Of a stretch of DNA of 64,000 nucleotides, positions 1-10,700 are shown piece after piece. The notes beneath the pieces were generated by a model, which was not told where the DNA came from, did not search any database, and was given only the letters and a program-made list of their open reading frames with translations. This stretch comes from Bifidobacterium sp. GTDB taxonomy: Bacteria > Actinomycetota > Actinomycetes > Actinomycetales > Bifidobacteriaceae. Location: assembly GCF_022640935.1 (NCBI RefSeq), contig NZ_JALCCV010000001.1, positions 62,001 through 126,000 of the forward strand, read 5' to 3'. Each line of letters begins with the position of its first letter. Position 1 is the stretch's first letter. Both the position numbers and the translations under genes were made by a program.

Positions 1-1118
1 CGTTCGAAGACCGAACCGCCCGGTGAGCAAGCGGCTTTCAGCGTGGGATTGCCGTCGACGCCGACCTGCACCACCACAGCCGTCGAACGCGGCGATGGTT
101 CCGGGCGCCGGCGATACTCGTCGGCCAATTTCGCATATTGCCTGCCGATTGGCTTGAGCGCACCATTCTCATCGAATAGTCCAAGATCGTGCTCAAACGG
201 GGGGAAATCAGACAACGCATGATTCACATCGTGGGAACACCACCAGGTGATGCCGTACAAGTTCGTGCAGTCGGCGGCATGCTCGATGCTGCCGCTGCAG
301 AAGCGTGGCATATCGGCGGCTGCAATCACATTGCCTGGCGCACCGATCTCCTGCAGCCAGACCGGATGATCAGCAGAGTCGGCAAACGCCTTGGACAGCT
401 CGATAAGGTACTCGCCATGACGTGTGCTTTCCTGCGACAGGCCACCGTAACGCTGTGCCGTGCCGTTGAAAACCCACGAATGAATAGCGGTGATATCGCC
501 AATTCCAGCAGCGTGACAGGGCATGAACGCATGATGATCCGCGTACCAGACAGCATCGTTCTCGCTATGCAGAAGCACCCGGCCTTGCCTGTTCGCTTTG
601 TCCCGAATCGGAGCCAATAGCGCATTGAGCCATCCATCGATGTCCGCAGAACTTGCATCCATGCGCCGCGGATGCACACGGTCGGCGAACTGGTTGCATT
701 CATTGCCCAGCGTCAGGCCTTGAAAATGACCAATGTCCTCCAACGCCGCATACACTGCGGATACGAGCCTCGCCTCGGCAGCTATGGCGTTCGGATCAGT
801 GAACATGCTGGTCTCGTGCCACGACACCAGCCAGCTCGGCACGAAGTCAAAACTGGAGAGATGCCCCTGCAACACGTCGGAGAAAACATCGAGACCACGT
901 TCATCCGCAAGCTGAGTCATATGACGCACATCGTCAAGAGCCGCCTCGTTGATCCACGTTCGATTAGGCTGCAAAATCGGCCAAAGCGGGAAGATGCGGA
1001 TATGATCCATCCCAAGGCCGGCGATGGCATCCAGATCTTGTGACACACTGTCCCAATCAGGGTGAAGCCACGAATGGAACCAGCCGTTGGAAGGCGTGTA
1101 ATTGACACCGAATCTCAT
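1..1118 (-). CDS. Glycoside hydrolase, GH5_18-like beta-mannosidase (C-terminus cut by window start)
   Basis: Open frame on minus strand from ATG at 1118 (MRFGVNYTPSNGWFHSWLHPDWDSVSQDLDAIAGLGMDHIRIFPLWPILQPNRTW...LTLGNECNQF...WLQEIGAP...) running to the window edge, so it is missing from the complete-ORF track. TIM-barrel GH-A features: NE (LGNECN) and late E (LQEIG). Next to GH38 genes and a sugar ABC transporter. Confidence 0.7.
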   Translation of the reverse strand, partial: MRFGVNYTPSNGWFHSWLHPDWDSVSQDLDAIAGLGMDHIRIFPLWPILQPNRTWINEAALDDVRHMTQLADERGLDVFSDVLQGHLSSFDFVPSWLVSWHETSMFTDPNAIAAEARLVSAVYAALEDIGHFQGLTLGNECNQFADRVHPRRMDASSADIDGWLNALLAPIRDKANRQGRVLLHSENDAVWYADHHAFMPCHAAGIGDITAIHSWVFNGTAQRYGGLSQESTRHGEYLIELSKAFADSADHPVWLQEIGAPGNVIAAADMPRFCSGSIEHAADCTNLYGITWWCSHDVNHALSDFPPFEHDLGLFDENGALKPIGRQYAKLADEYRRRPEPSPRSTAVVVQVGVDGNPTLKAACSPGGSVFE

Positions 1119-1126
1119 ATGATTTC

Positions 1127-1972
1127 TCACCCCTTGAGTCCGCCCTCTTCCAAGCCCTGGAAGAAATAGCGTTGGAAGCATGCGAAGAATATGAGAATCG
1201 GGATCAGGGAAATCAGCGCTCCGGCCGCGATCAGACGGGGATCGGAGACAAACATCCCCTTGAGCCGGTTCATGCCCAGAGTCAGCGTGTACTGCCGTTC
1301 ATCGGAGATAACGATCAAAGGCCACAAGAAATCATTCCATGCGCCGACGAAGGCAAAGATGCCCACCACTGTCATCGTGCCCCGAACCTGCGGCATGCAG
1401 ATATAGAAGAACTGTTGCCAGACATTGGCGCCATCGACTTGCGCCGCCTCCTCGAGCTCCTTTGGTATCGCCCGGAAAGCATTGGTCATCAACAGGATAT
1501 TGATGGCTCCGACCATGCCCGGCAGCGCCACGGCCAACAGCGTATTCTGCAGATGCACGCTTCTGACGATCAGAAACTGCGAGATGACCACGCCTTCGAC
1601 CGGGATGACCATCGTGCCCATGAACATCGTGAACATCGCACTGCGCCCACGCCATTTGAGCCGCCCCAAAGCATAACCAGCCATCGTCGAAAAGATGACA
1701 TTGCCGGCAATCGCCATGAGGGCCACCAGAATGGTGTTGAACATGTAATGGAACACCGGCACCTGCCGGAACACGGATAGGAAATTGTCCAGCGTCGGCG
1801 TCCTCGGCACAATATACGGCGGCACGGCGTACACATTGTCGCCCTTGCCTTTGAGCGAAAGCGAAAGCTCCCACACGAAAGGCCCGACCAGCAGCAGGAA
1901 CATCAGCAGCAGTATGGCGTATTGCGCCGCCTTGCCAGGTGTGACCCTGCTATGATTCCGTTTCGTCTTCAT
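1127..1972 (-). CDS. Carbohydrate ABC transporter permease (MalG/UgpE type)
   Basis: 281 aa, multiple TM segments, EAA loop 'ELEEAAQVDGANVWQQFFYICMPQVRG', operon with second permease and SBP. Confidence 0.93.
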   Translation of the reverse strand: MKTKRNHSRVTPGKAAQYAILLLMFLLLVGPFVWELSLSLKGKGDNVYAVPPYIVPRTPTLDNFLSVFRQVPVFHYMFNTILVALMAIAGNVIFSTMAGYALGRLKWRGRSAMFTMFMGTMVIPVEGVVISQFLIVRSVHLQNTLLAVALPGMVGAINILLMTNAFRAIPKELEEAAQVDGANVWQQFFYICMPQVRGTMTVVGIFAFVGAWNDFLWPLIVISDERQYTLTLGMNRLKGMFVSDPRLIAAGALISLIPILIFFACFQRYFFQGLEEGGLKG

Positions 1973-2985
1973 CAGTCCTCCCCTCGCTTCTGCACGAGCT
2001 GCTGGACGACCAGCAGCGTTCCTACGACCGCCAGCACAATCAACGACAAGGCGCTTGCATACCCGGTCCGCGCTTGGATACCAGTGCCTTGCTGCTGGAT
2101 GAGCATCGACATGGTGATGTCTTCGCCGCCGGGACCGGCCGTGCCATTGGTCAGCACGTAGATTTCATTGAATACTCTGAATGCGGCAATGGTGGAGAGC
2201 ATCATGATGAGCATCATCGTGGAACGCACGCCCGGCATGGTGATGTAGATGAATTGTCTGGCGGGGCCTGCGCCATCCAACTGAGCCGCTTCATAGAGCG
2301 ATTTGTCGATATTCGCCAACGCCGTCAGATAGATGACCATGTAGTATCCCAAGCCCAGCCAGATCGTCACGAACATCGCGCTGAACAGGATGAGCCAGCG
2401 GTCGGTAAGGAATGGTATCGGCTTGGCGATCACGTGCATGGTCTGCAAAAGCGAATTAACCAAGCCTTTGGAATCCAGCAAGTTGGTCCAGATCATGCCC
2501 ACTACGACCGCCGACATCACTACAGGCGTGTAGAACGATGTGCGGAAGAATCCCATGATCCTCGAATTGCCGCGCACCAGATTCGCCAGAACCAGTGGAA
2601 GAATGACCATGAACGGCACAACGCACACCACGTAGAGCGAGGAATTGAGCATCGCAGTCCAAAAATAATCGTCGTGGATGATCGCGGCGAAATTATCGAA
2701 TGCGACGAACTTGCCAGGCCGCAGCAGGGTTGAGTTGGTGAAGGCGAGCCTGAAGGTGTTGAGCGCGGCAACGACCACGAAAACGAACACGATGAGGAAG
2801 GCCGGCAGCACAAAGAGATAAGGCGCAATCACCGTGCTGAATGATCGGTGTGCCTTCCGCGGCTCAATGAGTTCATGATCGGGCACAGAATCGGGGGCAA
2901 CGGCAGGCAGTACATCAGGTAGGGCCGGTCCGGCCGTGGCCGAAGCCTCAGACCGGACCATGGCGTTTTCCATATCGCTCATCAC
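1972..2985 (-). CDS. Carbohydrate ABC transporter permease (MalF/UgpA type)
   Basis: 337 aa, EAA loop 'SLYEAAQLDGAGPARQFIYITMPGVRSTM'. Confidence 0.93.
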   Translation of the reverse strand: MMSDMENAMVRSEASATAGPALPDVLPAVAPDSVPDHELIEPRKAHRSFSTVIAPYLFVLPAFLIVFVFVVVAALNTFRLAFTNSTLLRPGKFVAFDNFAAIIHDDYFWTAMLNSSLYVVCVVPFMVILPLVLANLVRGNSRIMGFFRTSFYTPVVMSAVVVGMIWTNLLDSKGLVNSLLQTMHVIAKPIPFLTDRWLILFSAMFVTIWLGLGYYMVIYLTALANIDKSLYEAAQLDGAGPARQFIYITMPGVRSTMMLIMMLSTIAAFRVFNEIYVLTNGTAGPGGEDITMSMLIQQQGTGIQARTGYASALSLIVLAVVGTLLVVQQLVQKRGED

Positions 2986-4271
2986 TGCTTCAGCTTCTGA
3001 TCAGCGAATTGCACGGCCTTGTCCAAAGCCTCCTTCGCACTCTGCTTGCCTTGCAGGGCGAGCGCGGCCTGTTGCTGAAGATACAAGGACCCATTGGCGT
3101 CGGTGAACTCAGCCGGACGGCTCGAATACCCGGTTTTGACGGCCTTGAGCGTCACTGCCAATGCCTGGCCCTGCACCGTGCTGGTGTCGAGCTTGGTGTA
3201 ATACGGATCTTCCAACCCGCCCTTGCTGGAAGGGAACGTATTCGATTCCTTGGCAAATTTGAGCTGGTTTTTGGCGTTCGTCACATACTTCACGAAATCA
3301 AGCGCCAGTGCCTTGTTCTTCGTTTGGGCGTTCACCGCCAGCATCTCATACGAGACAGTGTCGGATTTGCCTTCATCGGTGATCTTGGGGCCAACGGCGA
3401 GATGCTCGTACAGATCAGGCGAATTCTGCTTGAAGTCGGCGGCGGAATAGGCGCTGCCACCCATGGCTATAATGGAACCTTTCTGGAAGAACTCGCCCTG
3501 CTGGCTCCATTGCGCGCTCAGCGCCTCCTGCGGAATGCCGCCGGCCTTATACAGGTCGATGAAGCGCTGGAGATGAGCAACGGCCTTGGCGGTGTTGAAG
3601 GTGTACTTCGTATGATCGCTGTTCATGATCTTGACCCCGGCAGCGGCGTAATCATCGACTGCACCGCCCATCATCGTGGACATGGAGGCTCCACATCCGC
3701 TTTTCACCATCGTCTCGGCTTGGCTGAAGTAGTCGTCCCAAGTGATCGGAAGCCTGCTCGGGTCCAGTCCGCACTTGCTCATCACTTCGGTGTTGTAATA
3801 CATCGGCCCGTCGTTGACGTACCACGGGTAGCCATAGGAGCCTTCTTCGACTCCGTTGCCTTTGAACGTCACTGCATTCCATGCGCCCTGGTAATAGAGG
3901 TCGGCGGCTTTCGGGTCTTCTTTAGTGATATTCATCAAGGCCCCGGCCTTGGCCAACCCGTACATCAGCGAGGGACCGGCATCAATGATGTCCGGCAGCG
4001 AGCCAGCCGCCGCATCGGCCGAAAGCTTCTGCTCGTAATTGTCGGATGGCTGATCGACCCACTTGATGGTCGTGCCCGGATGGGACTTCTCATATGCGGC
4101 GATCAAGTCGGTGAAGTACGGCGTGTATTTGTCGTTCTTGAGGTTCCATGTCTGGAAAGAGATTTCTCCTTTGCCATCGCCTTCGCTCGACGAGCTGCTG
4201 CCGCATGCCGCAAACGACATGAGCATTGCTGCGGCACCGGCGATAGCCAGCGCTTTCTTCATTGAAACCAT
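2982..4271 (-). CDS. Carbohydrate ABC transporter substrate-binding lipoprotein
   Basis: 429 aa; signal peptide with lipobox (LMSFAACG), family-1 solute-binding pattern; overlaps the permease start. Confidence 0.93.
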   Translation of the reverse strand: MVSMKKALAIAGAAAMLMSFAACGSSSSSEGDGKGEISFQTWNLKNDKYTPYFTDLIAAYEKSHPGTTIKWVDQPSDNYEQKLSADAAAGSLPDIIDAGPSLMYGLAKAGALMNITKEDPKAADLYYQGAWNAVTFKGNGVEEGSYGYPWYVNDGPMYYNTEVMSKCGLDPSRLPITWDDYFSQAETMVKSGCGASMSTMMGGAVDDYAAAGVKIMNSDHTKYTFNTAKAVAHLQRFIDLYKAGGIPQEALSAQWSQQGEFFQKGSIIAMGGSAYSAADFKQNSPDLYEHLAVGPKITDEGKSDTVSYEMLAVNAQTKNKALALDFVKYVTNAKNQLKFAKESNTFPSSKGGLEDPYYTKLDTSTVQGQALAVTLKAVKTGYSSRPAEFTDANGSLYLQQQAALALQGKQSAKEALDKAVQFADQKLKQ

Positions 4272-4385
4272 GAGGGTTTCCTTTCTTATTTATTGGTGGT
4301 TATGGTGGGGCAAGTGGATGTTTCCACCAATCGGCGGGAAGCTTGATGCGGATGCGCGCACAGTCTCTTCAAAAGACCCTCGGCA

Positions 4386-7300
4386 TCACCGTCGCAGCCG
4401 CAGGGTGGCCAATTGGAACGGCATAAGGGAGATTCGGGCACCTTCGGCCTGCAGAGGCTGCAAGTCCACAGCATCGAGGGCACGCGGCAATTCAGTCCCA
4501 GGGCCATTGCCCCCAGACAGCTCGACTTCCAGCAGATCGGTTTCGCCGATACGGGCGCCGCGCAGCTCATCGCAGACGTGCAGCACGCCGCGCGCCTCGC
4601 CGCCGGCCGGTTCGTACATGCGCAGGATGATATCGCCAGAGCCGTCATCGGCCATCTTGACCCAATCCAAAACCATGCTTCCGGATTTGGCTTCGACGCT
4701 GGCCAGCGGCGCTATATCCGGCACGTCGGCAAGCACCGGCGCGTTGATGCTGGCGGCGCTGGCCAGCACAGCGTCCATAGTGGCGTCGAGCAGAACCGAC
4801 CATGCGAAATGGTGCTCGCCCTGATCGGTGCGTGGGTCGGGATACAACGGCGCGGACAGCAGGGAGAGACGGACCATCGTGCCGCGGGCCTCAATGCGCG
4901 TTGATTTCCCACTGCCACCCCAGCCTTGCATCGGGCTGACGTCTGAGCCATAGGTGGAGCCGTTCACGATGGCCGCGGCATACGAGGCATCGGCGATACG
5001 CACGAAACGATGCGTGCAGCTCTCATACTGGGCTTCCTCGCTCGGGCTGTTCTTCTGAATCGGGCGTTCGATCATGCCGTATTGGCATTCGTACTGTGCA
5101 TTGCGCGCTTGGATGCCAATCGGCAGATCGACTTTGAGGAAGCGTTCCTTGGCATGCCAGTCGACATCCGCCGTGAAGTCAAGGCTCGTGGACCCCGGCT
5201 GCAATGTCACCGTGGTTTCGATCCGTACGCTTTCGGTCGAAACGGCCGAGCGCACCCACGCCGACCCGCCAGCCTCGGTCTGCGCGCCGAGCGTCTCGCC
5301 GCCGGGGATGCCACACGCTGTAAGGAAGGCATCGCGTTGAATATCCCATGCATCCCAGTTGTAGGGTTCGTCCTTCAGCAGTTCGTAACGGCCGATCCTG
5401 GCACCGGCTGGTACGAGTTCGCGCCGCTTGGCAAGATCAGTAAGCGAGGAAACCGTCCCGTCTGCTTCGACGACTGCGCGAATCAAACCGTTGTCGAGCA
5501 CTGTGGACCCGGCAAGCCGCTCGATGCGCGTTGGCTTATTCTGCCTGCCGGGTGTTTCAGGACGCTGGGCCATCGAACATGGGACTTCGGAACGCTGCGT
5601 CACAGAGCCCAGCTGTCCTATTGGCTGCACCGTCCACGCATCTTTCGGATCTGTCGTGCTGGATAGGATGTGCGCCTGCGGGAAAGTTCCGACGCGCCGA
5701 GCACCCCGAGCAGCCCCGCCCGGCTGAACGCTTGCATTGGCCGCGCTGATAGCTTCGCATGCCTGCCGGGCAATGCCGCGCAACCGCTCCAGATCGCGCG
5801 CGTACTCTTCGCGGGCTTGCCTGGCGACCCAGGCGATGGCCGAGCCGGGAAGGATATCATGGAACTGGTTGAGCAGCAAGGTCTTCCAGATATCGTCGAG
5901 TTCCTTGCATGGATACACGTAGTCGGAATCATGGATGCTGGCTGCGGCGCACAGATATTCGACGGTTCGCAGCATTGATTCCTCTGCTCGGCAGCCGCGT
6001 TTCATCTCCTGCTGCGAAGTCAGCGTCGCCCGGTGCAATTCGAGGTACAGCTCGCCCTGGTAGGTTGCGATCTCTCCCTGGGCGTCATCGACGATGTCCT
6101 TGCGTACTCTGGCGAATAGTTCGTCGGGCGTGCCGAACTCGACGCGCGGCGCCCCGTCGAGATCGCTGGCGCGTCTGATGCGTGCATTCATCTCGCGCGT
6201 CGGTCCGCCGCCGCCATCGCCATAGCCATACAGCATGATGGCGTTGCGCGAAAGGTCCTTGTCGAGGAAGTTGGCTTGCGAATATTCGAGTTCGTGCATG
6301 CTCATCTGCGCGCCGTACGTGTCGGACGGCGGGAAATGCGTCAGGATGCGCGAGCCGTCGATGCCTTCCCACAGGAAGCTGTGATGCGGGAACTTCGTCG
6401 TGTCGTTCCACGAGATCTTCTGCGTCAAAAACCATTCGAAACCAGCTCGGCGCGCGATCTGCGGCCACGCGCCCGTGTAACCGAAACTATCAGGAAGCCA
6501 AATGCCCTTGGGATCCACACCCAAACGCTCACGGAAATAGCGCTTGCCGAAACTGATCTGCCGGATCAGCGACTCGCCCGTAGGTATCATGCCGTCCGAC
6601 TCGACCCACATGCCGCCGACCGGGATGAATCGGCCCTCGGCGATGCGCTCTTTCATCCGGGCGAACAGATCGGGATGATCCTCCTCCAGCCACGCATACT
6701 GCTGGGCCGAACTCATCGCATACTTGAAATCCTCGTCCTCGTCCATCAGCGCGAGCACATTCGAAACAGTGCGCGCCACCTTGCGCCGCGTCTCGCGCAC
6801 CGGCCACAGCCACGCCGAATCAATATGCGCATGACCAACCGCAACATGCCTGATAACGGAGGAGGCGGCTGGTTCAGCCAAAACCGCGGCCAATTGCGCC
6901 CGAGCTTGCGTCAGCGTCGCCTGGTCACGTTCGTCATAGTCATTGAGCGAGCGCTGCAGCGCCTTGGCCAGCTGCCAGAAACGCGGATCATCGTCACGCA
7001 GCTCACGCATCAGCGAGCCGATCGTATCGAGATCCATATAATACTCGTAGGCCTCGCGGTTGAGCACGCATACATCCACGCGGCTGCAGGTATACGGTTC
7101 GTCCGGCTTGCCAGTCGCACGCTCCCCCAATTCTGTAGGCGAGTATGGCGTCGGGCCTTCGACGAAGGGATTTGCAGCCGCTTCGATGTATATGGTGAAT
7201 CGGCCGTCTGCGTCGATATCGCAGGCGCGTTCGCCGTGCTCACTGATCAACGGAATCCACGAATTACGCGGGTTCGCGGATTTAATGGCCGTGCCGTCCA

Positions 7301-7652
7301 GGCGGTACGCCATGCCTTCGGCTTGAAATCCGGGGCCTCGATGAGCCAGCCACCCCAAGTCCACCACGAGCTCGACTGTATGCCGTTGTGCTGCCTGCAG
7401 GTCGATTTGCCCGCTGACTTCGAACCATGTGGTGCCCCATGTCGTACCCCACATGCCAGGGATGACAAAGGGGCGAAAATCGACATTCCCTTCGCGCACG
7501 CGTTGCAGGAACCGTCCCGAAGGCTCGGGCTCCCCCGGGTTGTCGAAGGCGCGCAGGGCGCAGGATGACAGCACTGTATGAATGTGCGGTTCGAGCCGCT
7601 GCTGCATCACGCGGTCGCATCGGCTGAGTTGTTGCTGTGGCATTAGAAACAT
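4386..7652 (-). CDS. Alpha-mannosidase, GH38
   Basis: 1088 aa; GH38 N-terminal motif 'GHAHIDSAWLWPVRETRRKVART', 'GIWLPDSFGYTGAWPQI', 'LLLNQFHDILPGS'. Confidence 0.95.
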   Translation of the reverse strand: MFLMPQQQLSRCDRVMQQRLEPHIHTVLSSCALRAFDNPGEPEPSGRFLQRVREGNVDFRPFVIPGMWGTTWGTTWFEVSGQIDLQAAQRHTVELVVDLGWLAHRGPGFQAEGMAYRLDGTAIKSANPRNSWIPLISEHGERACDIDADGRFTIYIEAAANPFVEGPTPYSPTELGERATGKPDEPYTCSRVDVCVLNREAYEYYMDLDTIGSLMRELRDDDPRFWQLAKALQRSLNDYDERDQATLTQARAQLAAVLAEPAASSVIRHVAVGHAHIDSAWLWPVRETRRKVARTVSNVLALMDEDEDFKYAMSSAQQYAWLEEDHPDLFARMKERIAEGRFIPVGGMWVESDGMIPTGESLIRQISFGKRYFRERLGVDPKGIWLPDSFGYTGAWPQIARRAGFEWFLTQKISWNDTTKFPHHSFLWEGIDGSRILTHFPPSDTYGAQMSMHELEYSQANFLDKDLSRNAIMLYGYGDGGGGPTREMNARIRRASDLDGAPRVEFGTPDELFARVRKDIVDDAQGEIATYQGELYLELHRATLTSQQEMKRGCRAEESMLRTVEYLCAAASIHDSDYVYPCKELDDIWKTLLLNQFHDILPGSAIAWVARQAREEYARDLERLRGIARQACEAISAANASVQPGGAARGARRVGTFPQAHILSSTTDPKDAWTVQPIGQLGSVTQRSEVPCSMAQRPETPGRQNKPTRIERLAGSTVLDNGLIRAVVEADGTVSSLTDLAKRRELVPAGARIGRYELLKDEPYNWDAWDIQRDAFLTACGIPGGETLGAQTEAGGSAWVRSAVSTESVRIETTVTLQPGSTSLDFTADVDWHAKERFLKVDLPIGIQARNAQYECQYGMIERPIQKNSPSEEAQYESCTHRFVRIADASYAAAIVNGSTYGSDVSPMQGWGGSGKSTRIEARGTMVRLSLLSAPLYPDPRTDQGEHHFAWSVLLDATMDAVLASAASINAPVLADVPDIAPLASVEAKSGSMVLDWVKMADDGSGDIILRMYEPAGGEARGVLHVCDELRGARIGETDLLEVELSGGNGPGTELPRALDAVDLQPLQAEGARISLMPFQLATLRLRR

Positions 7653-7770
7653 CGGGTAAGACTCCTCGTTATAGATTCGTTGTTGAATGTGATTAGTGGA
7701 CGATTTGATTCATTGACGTTTACGGTGTTGCAGCACCGTGCAGCTCAGTGGTCGAAGTACGCACGGCTGG

Positions 7771-10700
7771 TCATAAGCTGGCACGGTCCGCCCGACCCCC
7801 GCCCAGCCGGAACCGCAATGTCGTCAGCTGGAAAGGTTCGAGCCGTATGCGTGCGCCCTGCGCAGGCACCCATCCATTTGCAGATGTGACCGAATCCGAA
7901 CTGGCTGCATCGGCAAGCGACGCCGCATCAGGCAACGCAATCGGCAGATCATCGGGGAGCTCCGGCTCTTCGAGTTCGTTGGTTTCGCTCACGAGCATGC
8001 CGTCAAGCGCCGGACTGACGCGGAGCCGGGCCTGAGCATGGCCTCCGGCGGCTTCGTAGATGCGCACGATCAGATCCTCGGAACCATCGTCGGCACGTTT
8101 CATCCAATCGATCACCGGCACGCCGCTGACGCCATCCAATCGGATCAACGGTTCAAGCATCGGCAGGTTTCCCAGCTCGGGCGCATTCAGCACGCTTGCG
8201 GCATCGAGTGTGCGCTCGATGGTGGCGTCGGCGAGCAGCGACCATGCGAAATCGTGCTCACCCTGATCGGTATGCGGATCGGGGAAGACCGGAGATTCGA
8301 GCAGAGACAGGCGCAGCATCGTGCCCGGCTGCGCCCCTGCGGCCCGTTCGCCGTGAATCGGGCTGGCATCGCAGCCGTAGACGGAGCTGTTGACGACGGC
8401 GATGGCGTATTCGTGATCCGCGATGCGCACGAAGCGGTTGGAGCAACTTTCGTATTTCGCCTCGTCGCTGGCGGTGTTCTTGCCGATCGGACGCTCGACG
8501 AGCCCATATTGGCATTCGTATTGCGCGCGGTCAGCTACGACGGCCATGGGCATATCGACCTTGAGAAAACGTTCCTTGGCATGCCAATCAATATGCGCGC
8601 TGAAATCCAACCGCCACGAACTAGGAGACAGCGAGATAACAGTTTCGATGCCGACGTCGGCGTGACGCTGACAGACATGCACCATCGCCGTGCCGTCGAC
8701 GACCTGGATATCGGCGATTTCGGCGTTCGCCAACGGAGTTGCGCACAGCAGCGCGTCACGCTCGATATCCCACGCGTCCCAGACCGAAGGTTCGTCTTTG
8801 AGCAGCTCGTAACGGCCGATGCAGGTACCTGCAGGTAGCAGATCCCTGTCATGAGCGGTGTCATATACGGAGCTGACGGTGCCGTCCGGTTCGATAACCG
8901 CATCGAGTATCCCATTGCTGAGCGTGACGCCGCCGGTCTCGTTCTTTCGTATTGTGGCGGCCGCAGCGGTGGCATCATGGGGATGCAACGGCTCGGATTG
9001 CCAGGAGCCGCCGTCCAAGCGATATTGCGCGATGCGACCTTGGGGCAGCACCCGGGCATCCGGCGACGCGTCGCGCAAGACGGTGCAGGCCCGCGCGGCG
9101 ATCTGCCGCAGCTGCGCCAAATCTCGCCGATATGCTTCGCGCGCCTCGCGATGCACCCAAGCGATGCCGGAGCCGGGCAGAATATCATGGAACTGGTTGA
9201 GCAGCAGCGTCTTCCAGATTCGGTTAAGTTCCTCACTCGGGTAGGTGTAGTCGCGGTCAAGCAGCGCCGCCGCGGCGCACAGATATTCGACGGTTCGCAG
9301 CATTGATTCCTCTGCTCGGCAGCCGCGTTTCATCTCCTGCTGCGAAGTCAGCGTCGCCCGGTGCAATTCGAGGTACAGCTCGCCATGCCACACCGGGATC
9401 TCGCTGCCGGCCTGCTCTTCGAGCTGACGAAGCGCCGCGTCGAAGAACTCGTCAGGCGATTCGATGACGACTTTGGAAACGCCTTCGAGATCATGGAAAC
9501 GCCGGACGCGTCCCATCATTTCGCGCGTCGGTCCGCCGCCGCCATCGCCATAGCCATACAGCATGAGCGAGTGGTCGGCAAGATCCTTATCGCGGAAATT
9601 GCGTTCCGCATACGTCAGCTCTTGCGCCGTGACTGATGCGGCGTATGTATCCGACGGCGGGAAATGCGTGAAGATGCGCGAGCCGTCGATGCCTTCCCAC
9701 AGGAAGCTGTGATGCGGGAACTTCGTCGTGTCGTTCCACGAGATCTTCTGCGTCAAAAACCATTCGAAACCAGCTCGGCGCGCGATCTGCGGCCACGCGC
9801 CCGTGTAACCGAAACTATCAGGAAGCCAAATGCCCTTGGGATCCACACCCAAACGCTCACGGAAATAGCGCTTGCCGAAACTGATCTGCCGGATCAGCGA
9901 CTCGCCCGTAGGTATCATGCCGTCCGACTCGACCCACATGCCGCCGACCGGGATGAATCGGCCCTCGGCGATGCGCTCTTTCATCCGGGCGAACAGATCG
10001 GGATGATCCTCCTCCAGCCACGCATACTGCTGGGCCGAACTCATCGCATACTTGAAATCCTCGTCCTCGTCCATCAGCGCGAGCACATTCGAAACAGTGC
10101 GCGCCACCTTGCGCCGCGTCTCGCGCACCGGCCACAGCCACGCCGAATCAATATGCGCATGACCAACCGCAGAAACGTGCATAGCCGAGGCATCGGCGTG
10201 CCGGCTCAGCACCTCGGCCAGTTCCCCGCGCGCCGCGAGCGCCGAAACCGGGTTCTGTTCATCGTATGCATTCAGTGCGCGTTGCAACGCCTTGGCCAGC
10301 TGCCAGTAGCGTGGCGTGTCATCGTGCAGCTGCTCCATCAGCGAGCTGACGACGTCAAGGTCAAGGTATAGGTCCTGCATGGTCGCGTCGAATGCGCATA
10401 GATCGGCGCCGCGGAATATATATGGCTCATCCGGCTTGCCCGTGGCGTGGTCGCCCAGTTCGGTTTCGATGAAGGGCGGTACACCGAGCAGCAGCGGATT
10501 CGACGCGGCTTCGAGGTAGAGCGTGAAATCGCCGTCACCATTGATCGGCACGTTGGCTTTGCCGCCAGCAGAGATGATAGGAACCCAATAATTGCGCGGA
10601 TGCACGGCTTTGATCGTTGTGCCGTCCGCTCGGTAGGCCAGTCCTTCGATATGGCCGCCCACCGAATGGTCATACCATCCCAAGTCCAGCATCAGCTCCA

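Noticed and set aside
3009-4265. 418-aa plus-strand ORF
   Set aside because: Antisense to the solute-binding lipoprotein gene; no coherent domain.
7721-7738. Hairpin ACGGTG-TTGCAG-CACCGT between the GH38 genes
   Set aside because: Only a 6-bp stem and no T-tract; not reported as a terminator.
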